Shown: positions 58,582-64,000 of the stretch, one piece after another
Position numbering within the stretch: position 1 is the stretch's first letter
Layout: each line of letters starts with the position of its first letter
Assembly (NCBI RefSeq): GCF_002272825.1
Contig: NZ_MLAM01000002.1
Span: 1 to 64,000 of the forward strand
Reading direction: 5' to 3'
DNA: 64,000 nt
From: Helicobacter sp. 11S02596-1
GTDB lineage: Bacteria; Campylobacterota; Campylobacteria; Campylobacterales; Helicobacteraceae
Position numbers and translations under genes: made by a program
The notes under the pieces: generated by a model
Databases searched by the model: none
What the model saw: the letters and a program-made list of their open reading frames with translations, nothing else
Told to the model about the DNA's origin: nothing

Positions 58582-58655
58582 TATTCTACTCGGTTTGTTT
58601 GGAAATAGACCTGAAATGCGGGGGTTATGTTGATTGGGTTGGCAAAATAAAATTA
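58582..58655 (+). repeat. degenerate palindromic repeat copy
   Basis: ACTCGGTTTG...TAGACCTGAA keeps the constant left flank but has lost part of the right stem and the GACC. It is followed by GGGGGTTATGTTGATTGGG, a trace of a third hairpin, and CTCTAAAACTT. The remaining bases to polA (58656-58817) show no gene. Confidence 0.55.
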
Positions 58656-58817
58656 AGTAGAAATCTCTAAAACTTCCTTGATAACAGGAGGAGCGATGGC
58701 GACTATAAGGAGCATAGCAGGACGCCCAAAACTTAAAATAACTCCGGAGGCAGGAAGCTTTCAGGGTTATTTTAGCTTCACACCTCTCTCTGATGGCTAT
58801 TTCTCAGTCAATCGCAA

Positions 58818-61535
58818 TTATTTCAGTGCTGCCCAATTATCGCCAATAGCGATCCCGCATTTGAGGGGGACATTGAGCGTATAGATGTTATTCATCATTG
58901 TTTCAATATCTCTTGAAGCCTCTTGCACGAGGTCTTTTGGCAGTTCAAAAATCAATTCATCGTGCACTTGGAGCAACATCTTCACAGGCGAGTTTTTAAA
59001 ATGCTGGTGGATTTTAAGCATTGCGAGTTTGATGAGATCGGCTGCACTCCCTTGAAATATCGAATTGATACCCTCCCGGAGGTAGTTGGCTTTCATAAAA
59101 TCTGTCGCACTGCTAAAGTCAAAATACCTCCGATGTCCTAGCAGTGTCTGCGCGTAACCATTTCTCAAGATCTCCTCTTCTTGGGATTTGAGAAAATTTT
59201 TCACCGTTGGGAATGATTCAAAATAACTATCAATATAACTTTTGGCTTCTTTTGGGGAGATTTTGAGCGTTTTAGCCAGTTTCCTTGAACCCATCCCATA
59301 GATCAAACCAAAATTGATCGACTTGGCAATCGCGCGCTTTTCTTTGGCATTTTCCTCACCAAAAATCCTGATAGCTGTTTCGGTATGGATGTCCTTGTCG
59401 CACACAAAAGAATCGACCAAATTTTTGTCCCCGCAAAAATGCGCGAGCAATCGGAGTTCGATTTGGGAATAATCCACACTCAAAAGCGTATTTTTATCAT
59501 CACTAACGATAAATCCCTCCCGTATTTGCTTGCCCGCTTCGGTGCGAACGGGGATATTTTGGAGATTAGGCGATTTGGAGCTTAGCCTACCAGTAGCTGT
59601 GCCTGTCTGCAAAAATGATGTATGGATCTTGTCTTCATCGTTGTGGTGCTTGAGTAGGGGTTCGATATAGGTATTTTTGAGCTTAAAAATCTCACGATAT
59701 TCCATTATTTCCGGGATGATAGGGTGGGCGTCAATCAAGCTTTCAAGCGTCTGCTCATCGGTGCTATACCCGCCCTTGATTTGTCGGATAGCTTTGAGTC
59801 CTAATCGGGTAAATAGCACTTCGGCGAGCTGTTTGGGGGAGTTGAGATTGAAATCATAGCCGGTATGCTCAAAAATCCTGCTTTGGATTTGGGCGAGCTT
59901 GATAGAAAGCTCATCTTTGAGTTTTTCAAACCACGCCACATTGATTTTGATACCATTGGTTTCCATATCTTTGAGGACTTCGATAAACGGAAATTCCATC
60001 GTTTCAGCGATATAGATGAGCGAATCAAGCCCTTGGGTTTTGAGCTCTTCAATCAAACGCCAATACAGATTTACACTCGCCACAGCGTCTTCACTAGCGT
60101 ATTTGGCAGCAATATCAAGATGGACGCTAGAAAAATCCTGCCCCTTAGGAACAATCTCTTCAAATGCAATCATCTTGTGATTAAACCACCTTTCCATCTG
60201 GTTGTCTAGCCCGACACTCATCACGCTATCAAGCAACCAAGCGAGCACCATCGAATCCTTGATGGGCTTTTTGGGCTCGAGGTTGAAGTTGTTTTGTGCG
60301 ATGAGGAGATCAAATTTGAGATTATGCCCGATGAGGGGGTGAGAAAAGATTTTTTCGATAGCTTTTTTGGCGTGTTCTTGTGAAATCTGCGTTTCCACAC
60401 CGAGATAATTATGAGCGATGGGGACATAATAGCCATTTTCCCTATCCACACAAAAGCTAAATCCTACCATTAGGGCATTTTGGACATCAAGCGAGTTGGT
60501 CTCACAATCATAAGAGATTTCTTGTTCGGCAGGGATTGCTTCAAGGATTGCGAAAAGTTTAGCGGGGTCATTGATGAGATGGGGGGTGTAGCAGAAGCGT
60601 GATTTTGATGAAGCATTCAGCCCGCCAATGCCTTTGGATTTGGCTTTAAAAACCTTGGCTGGTTGGCTCATTGGCATCCCTTTGAGCCTTTGGACTATCT
60701 TGATAAATTCGTAACGTTCGAGTTCATCAGCGATATTTAGGAGCGGGTTTTGCACAGGCATTTTGCAAGATTGCAGGTCAAAATCTTGCAACAAATCGGT
60801 TTTGAGACTCACGAGTTCTTTACTCAAATACGCCATCTCCTTGCCCTGTGTGATGAGATTGGCAATCCTTGGGCTTGTGATCGCAGCGATTTTATCGAGG
60901 TTAGCATAAATCCCCTCCAAGCTCCCAAATGTCTCGATGAGCTTTTGGGCGGTTTTTGCGCCAATACCCTTGATTCCGGGGACATTATCACTGCTATCAC
61001 CGACTAAGCTTTGATAATCGATAAATGCCGATGGGGGAACGCCGTATTTGCTGATACATTCTTTTTCACGAATATCGGTTTTTTTGATGGGGTCATAAAG
61101 ATAGGTATTCCCATCGATGAGCTGGTAGAGGTCCTTGTCGTGGCTAATGATACGCACATCAATGTTGTTTTTATTGGCGATTTTATCCAAAGAAGCGATG
61201 GCGTCATCGGCTTCGTAGCCCTCAAAACTCAAGTTCAAAAAGCCCATTTTTTTTATCCACTCAATCGCAATAGGGAGTTGCATTAGCAGATCTTGGGGGG
61301 CTTGGACTCGTGTAGCTTTGTAAGCGGGATAAAATTCTTTTCGTTTGCTCTGCCCCTGCCCTTCAAGGGCAAAAACGATGTAATCAGAAATACCCTCTTT
61401 ATGCAGGTTCATAATCAGATTGGCAAAGCCCATCAAAAGCCCTGTGGGGAAGCCCTCGGCATTTTTTAGCGGTGGGAGTGCGTAGAAACTGCGAAAAAAG
61501 AATCCAAAGGTATCAACAATCGTTAGGGTTTGCAT
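58818..61535 (-). CDS. polA: DNA polymerase I
   Basis: A 905-residue repair and primer-removal polymerase. It has an N-terminal 5'-3' exonuclease (IVDTFGFFFRSFYALPP, FEGYEADDAIASLDKIA), a 3'-5' exonuclease-type domain that keeps an acidic DxE (ISYDCETNSLD), and polymerase motifs DYSQIELRLLAHFCGD, AKSINFGLIYGMG and LLQVHDELIFE. The ATG at 61535 (AAGGATGG upstream) is chosen; the frame extends to 61796 inside thyX but that part is antisensical to family alignments. It overlaps the thyX 3' end by 23 bp. Confidence 0.94.
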   Translation of the reverse strand: MQTLTIVDTFGFFFRSFYALPPLKNAEGFPTGLLMGFANLIMNLHKEGISDYIVFALEGQGQSKRKEFYPAYKATRVQAPQDLLMQLPIAIEWIKKMGFLNLSFEGYEADDAIASLDKIANKNNIDVRIISHDKDLYQLIDGNTYLYDPIKKTDIREKECISKYGVPPSAFIDYQSLVGDSSDNVPGIKGIGAKTAQKLIETFGSLEGIYANLDKIAAITSPRIANLITQGKEMAYLSKELVSLKTDLLQDFDLQSCKMPVQNPLLNIADELERYEFIKIVQRLKGMPMSQPAKVFKAKSKGIGGLNASSKSRFCYTPHLINDPAKLFAILEAIPAEQEISYDCETNSLDVQNALMVGFSFCVDRENGYYVPIAHNYLGVETQISQEHAKKAIEKIFSHPLIGHNLKFDLLIAQNNFNLEPKKPIKDSMVLAWLLDSVMSVGLDNQMERWFNHKMIAFEEIVPKGQDFSSVHLDIAAKYASEDAVASVNLYWRLIEELKTQGLDSLIYIAETMEFPFIEVLKDMETNGIKINVAWFEKLKDELSIKLAQIQSRIFEHTGYDFNLNSPKQLAEVLFTRLGLKAIRQIKGGYSTDEQTLESLIDAHPIIPEIMEYREIFKLKNTYIEPLLKHHNDEDKIHTSFLQTGTATGRLSSKSPNLQNIPVRTEAGKQIREGFIVSDDKNTLLSVDYSQIELRLLAHFCGDKNLVDSFVCDKDIHTETAIRIFGEENAKEKRAIAKSINFGLIYGMGSRKLAKTLKISPKEAKSYIDSYFESFPTVKNFLKSQEEEILRNGYAQTLLGHRRYFDFSSATDFMKANYLREGINSIFQGSAADLIKLAMLKIHQHFKNSPVKMLLQVHDELIFELPKDLVQEASRDIETMMNNIYTLNVPLKCGIAIGDNWAALK

Positions 61536-62181
61536 TGCCATCCTTGTTTTTTTCGTAGGGTTGGGTGATTTTTTCTTCAAAAATATATTTGTGCGTTGGG
61601 GGCAATGCCTCATAAATACAATGGGCAAGCTTTTGGATCTCCCAAAGGGCAGCTCTTGCCGTGCGAAGCTCGAGGAAATTTTGCAGGCTTCTAGCGTTGA
61701 TACTCCAGTGGAGTTCGGTTTTGTAAGATTCTGGCATTGCGTATTTGGCAAAGTCGTTGTGTATGTTTGCACATAGGATTTCCCGTAGGTTTTCAAGCGC
61801 CTGGACTGCAGCGATATTCACCCGTTCATTGGGCGTAAAAACAAGATATTTTTCCGCACGGGCAAGGTTGGCTTCATCAATAGGCAAAAAGCTAGCTTCT
61901 TCTTTGATTTCTTTGAGGGTATAGCGGGAGGATTTGACACTAAAGCTCGCCATCCGATGGCGTGCGAGCTCTTGGAGGCACGCACGGCTGATCCCTTGAA
62001 TGTAAAAATTGTAATAGAGATGTTCGAGCGTGCTGGCGTGCTTGTTTTTGTTGCCGACACGATCAATCAGGGCGAGGTCTTTTTCCCCGCCATCATCGGA
62101 TTTATCAAAGCTTTGCCAACAGGTGCGGATCGCCATCGAACAGACTTCAAGGGGGGTAAAATGTTTGAGTGTTACTTTCAT
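61513..62181 (-). CDS. thyX: flavin-dependent thymidylate synthase
   Basis: A 222-residue FAD enzyme making dTMP from dUMP, replacing ThyA. The ThyX signature RHR-x7-S is present at 74-84 within RHRMASFSVKSSRY. The C terminus has the HWSINARSLQNFLELR substrate-binding block. It is followed by polA with a short overlap. Upstream is the broken HTH gene and an accessory islet. Confidence 0.94.
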   Translation of the reverse strand: MKVTLKHFTPLEVCSMAIRTCWQSFDKSDDGGEKDLALIDRVGNKNKHASTLEHLYYNFYIQGISRACLQELARHRMASFSVKSSRYTLKEIKEEASFLPIDEANLARAEKYLVFTPNERVNIAAVQALENLREILCANIHNDFAKYAMPESYKTELHWSINARSLQNFLELRTARAALWEIQKLAHCIYEALPPTHKYIFEEKITQPYEKNKDGNANPNDC

Positions 62182-62259
62182 TATTGAATCCTTTTGCGAA
62201 TCTTAGCAACCTTTTGATTCAAAAAAAATTAAACCGATCAATAGAACTTACTTTTTACA

Positions 62260-62325
62260 TCAATTGCATAAGGTCTTAGGGTCAATGCTAAGATGGGCGA
62301 CAATGTCTTGCTGGGTGAGTTTCAT
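62260..62325 (-). pseudogene. truncated helix-turn-helix protein
   Basis: A 21-residue ORF with AGAGG before the ATG encodes MKLTQQDIVAHLSIDPKTLC then N and TGA. It matches the start of Cro/phage-type HTH proteins, in which the next residue is usually tryptophan; TGA in place of TGG would be a single nonsense change. No longer frame follows, so the rest has been lost. Confidence 0.45.
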
Positions 62326-62352
62326 CGTATGCCTCTGGAGTTTTTGATGTAG

Positions 62353-62427
62353 TATAATCAAAAAATATTTCAAAACAAATTAGGTAAATATTGCCTAAAT
62401 TATTATTTATTTAAGGAAACATTACCT
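62353..62427 (+). promoter_or_regulatory. -10 box and inverted TAGGTAA/TTACCTA motif upstream of the immunity-like gene
   Basis: A TATAAT lies at about 62353-62358. TAGGTAAATATTGCC and GGAAACATTACCTA then form an imperfect inverted repeat about 35 bases before the next gene. This could be an operator, possibly for the lost HTH regulator. No factor is assignable. Confidence 0.35.
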
Positions 62428-62465
62428 AGAATACTTACAAAATTTTTAAAAATAAAGGGGTTTTT

Positions 62466-62720
62466 ATGTCTGATGTTGCCATTGCTGGTATGAGTATTTT
62501 TTTAGTTGTATTTCTTTTTATTATGGGATTTGTGTTTTATTTTTTGCCTACCATCATCGCAATTTTGCGCAAACACAATACGATGGGCGTTTTTCTTGTC
62601 AATTTCTTCGCCCGCTGGGTTGTCATTGGCTGGATTATCGCTTTGGTAATGGCTTGCACCAGTAAGCCCCAACCACCCCAAACTATCATCATCAACAATG
62701 GTAATGACAAAAACGAATAA
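62466..62720 (+). CDS. superinfection-immunity-like membrane protein
   Basis: An 84-residue protein with two transmembrane segments (about 8-33 and 43-66), the FYFLPTIIAILRKHNTMGVF block and ARWVVIGWIIALVMA. This is the pattern of the phage T4 Imm-type superinfection immunity family, common in bacterial accessory regions and thought to hinder DNA injection by a second phage. Many family members have no demonstrated immunity role. It lies 18 bases before an HsdR-N-like gene. Confidence 0.7.
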   Translation: MSDVAIAGMSIFLVVFLFIMGFVFYFLPTIIAILRKHNTMGVFLVNFFARWVVIGWIIALVMACTSKPQPPQTIIINNGNDKNE

Positions 62721-62738
62721 AAATTCAAAGGAGTGAAG

Positions 62739-63704
62739 ATGAATGTAAAAGAAATTGAAAGGCTTCAAGAGGAAATTTTCAACTCTGATTTTATAAAGCC
62801 TATAAAAAACAAGGAAGCCCAAACAATAACTTCCCTTATTGAGCCGTTTTTAAGGGCTCTGGGATATGATACACAAAGTCCAAAATGTTATGGTCGTGAG
62901 GTAACCGCAGGTAGCAGAAAACAAGATAATGACAGAATAGACTGCGTTATTTATAAAGATGAAAAGCCATTAATACTGATAGAGGCTAAAGCCTATGGAG
63001 AAAATTTAGATAAGGAAAAATTTAAACAACAGATTGAATGGTATTTTACTGCGACAGAAAGTAGCACGATTGTTTTACTTACTGATGGGGTGGAATATCG
63101 ATTTTTCTCAAATTTTGAGAGAAATAGACTCGATAGCGAGCCGTTTTTTGTTTTTGATTTGAAAAACCATAGCGAGGCGGATTTGGCAAAGCTTGAAGAT
63201 TTTTCTTATAACACAATCGATTTGGAGAAAATAAGGAAATGGGGGAAAGAAAATAAGGTTTATCAAAAGGTGTTTGATAAGCTTTGCGAAGAAATCAAGA
63301 GTCCTAGCGATGAATTAGCAGAATGTTTTGCAAAAGCTCTCAAAGATTCTTTCGGGATAAAACAGGTCCATCAGTCCGTAAAAGATAAATGCAAAAAATA
63401 CCTCAAAAAAGCCTTTGGTGAGCTTTACCAACTACAAGACAAGCCTGATGAAACTATCTCTAGCGACAATCAAGATGCTAAAAATTTTATAGCTCTCAGT
63501 ATTCCTGAGCGAAAAGAATTGATCCGTAAAATTGTTAAAGAAGAAATAGGCAAAGCTGAGTTTAGCAAAAGGGATATTTTAGAACGCAGGCAAGGATTTG
63601 AAGAGATTTGGTATCTTATTGGGAATGTTCTAGAAATGAAAGATTTTGCTGAACGCACAGGAAAAAAAGGAAAATATGGTGCTGTTTTATATCGCCTCAA
63701 ATAG
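62739..63704 (+). CDS. HsdR N-terminal-like nuclease domain protein
   Basis: A 321-residue protein with a type I restriction R-subunit N-terminal nuclease fold: EPFLRALGYD, then DRIDCVIYKDEKPLILIEAK, where D...E-x-K form the PD-(D/E)XK site, and QQIEWYF with the following TIVLLTDGVEYRFFSNF. There is no helicase domain. The C-terminal half has helical regions of unknown role. AAAGGAGTGA precedes the ATG at 62739; a GTG two codons earlier is possible. It is probably a stand-alone defence nuclease partnered with the small membrane protein. Confidence 0.68.
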   Translation: MNVKEIERLQEEIFNSDFIKPIKNKEAQTITSLIEPFLRALGYDTQSPKCYGREVTAGSRKQDNDRIDCVIYKDEKPLILIEAKAYGENLDKEKFKQQIEWYFTATESSTIVLLTDGVEYRFFSNFERNRLDSEPFFVFDLKNHSEADLAKLEDFSYNTIDLEKIRKWGKENKVYQKVFDKLCEEIKSPSDELAECFAKALKDSFGIKQVHQSVKDKCKKYLKKAFGELYQLQDKPDETISSDNQDAKNFIALSIPERKELIRKIVKEEIGKAEFSKRDILERRQGFEEIWYLIGNVLEMKDFAERTGKKGKYGAVLYRLK

Positions 63705-63717
63705 ATAAAAGCTTATA

Positions 63718-63752
63718 AAATCTTTGGGCGAGAAACGCCAAAGGTTTTGAAA
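63718..63752 (+). terminator. hairpin after the HsdR-N-like gene
   Basis: AAAATCTTTGGGCG and CGCCAAAGGTTTT pair around AGAAA, about 14 bases after the stop codon. The T-rich right arm makes a terminator likely. Confidence 0.5.
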
Positions 63753-63802
63753 AATAAATATTCCCTATTTTTTTAAACCGCAGGGGATTAGAATTTATTA
63801 TG

Positions 63803-64000
63803 TTTTACTCGATTCAGTTTTTGCAAACTAAATTCTCTTGACTGCTCCGCAAGACGCTTTATCTTACTTCGCTCCTAAAGCTACCATCTCATATTCAAGC
63901 TTGCATTGAATATTCGAGATAAGTTTCTAAGGTTTGAAATATGGAATTGCTAGCAAAAAAGCAATCTACGCCCTGTTACCTTATCTACTAAGGGGGCGGG
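63803..64000 (+). repeat. three-hairpin repeat element at the right edge
   Basis: First hairpin with a damaged right stem (GATTCAGTTT vs AAACTAAATT, and TGAAGACC mutated), second hairpin (GCAAGA/TCTTAC, one mismatch), CCTAAAG, third hairpin ATATTCAA/TTGAATAT inside ATCTC/GAGAT, and TTTCTAAGGTTTG at about 63923-63935. A piece of the G/C-rich module (CTACGCCCTG, AAGGGGGCGGG) runs off the window edge. Confidence 0.8.

Noticed and set aside
61536-61796. N-terminal extension of polA by 87 codons
   Set aside because: The extension overlaps thyX coding sequence, has no homology pattern, and a good ribosome site precedes the ATG at 61535.

Overview
The window looks like chromosome from a non-pylori Helicobacter (Campylobacterota, about 40% G+C by eye). 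The evidence is gene order shared with H. pylori (lpxL-waaC-ppx-fdxA; miaB next to an HP0268-type nuclease; ilvC-minD-minE-dprA-ruvX; flhB-mobA-moaA; mqnE-bamA-mqnC-M16 peptidase-gatB), futalosine-pathway menaquinone genes, ThyX instead of ThyA, CcoS, Hof-type porins, extended TATAAT -10 boxes, long poly-G/C contingency tracts and an AapA/IsoA-like type I toxin-antitoxin. It is not H. pylori itself: it carries ppc, metY and a GmrSD-like gene, and its intergenic spaces hold a repeat family I do not recognise.

Layout. 276-13962 (minus): lipid A/LPS core genes, polyphosphatase, ferredoxin, a TrpC-like pseudoenzyme, a TPR protein, two tandem Hof porins, a PilM/PilN/PilO-like trio, a lysophospholipid acyltransferase, miaB and an HP0268 homologue. 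14202-21099: nusA, a DNA methylase remnant, a phase-variable TonB receptor (currently OFF) behind a NikR-type operator, then flgG, fecE, fecD and a tiny membrane protein on the minus strand. 21111-37119: ileS, an S4 protein, ppc, then ilvC-minD-minE-deacetylase-dprA-ruvX (plus), and trxB2-like, ccoS, maf and alaS (minus). 37285-39620: cfa and a phase-variable glycosyltransferase (ON). 39621-41149 is a 1.5 kb gene-poor block of palindromic repeats; in it a toxin-antitoxin module lies between two 138-bp near-perfect inverted repeats. 41150-46756: metY, a degraded restriction islet (tnpB remnant, GmrSD-like gene, hsdM remnant), a FAH-family enzyme and a lipase-like hydrolase. 46789-57090: flhB, mobA, moaA, mqnE, bamA, mqnC, an M16 peptidase and gatB. 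57155-64000: a phase-variable sulfotransferase-like gene (OFF), polA, thyX, and an accessory islet with a broken HTH gene, a superinfection-immunity-like protein and an HsdR-N-like nuclease.

The most unusual content is intergenic. Nineteen copies of a variable palindrome sit between constant flanks (ACTC before, TGAAGACC after). The palindrome is usually followed by a second and third hairpin and ends in TTTCTAAGGTTT. Stems differ between copies but stay paired, while the linkers stay constant. The family fills most large intergenic gaps here and brackets the toxin-antitoxin module. Three homopolymer-switched genes (TonB receptor, glycosyltransferase, sulfotransferase-like) show that surface phase variation is active in this genome.
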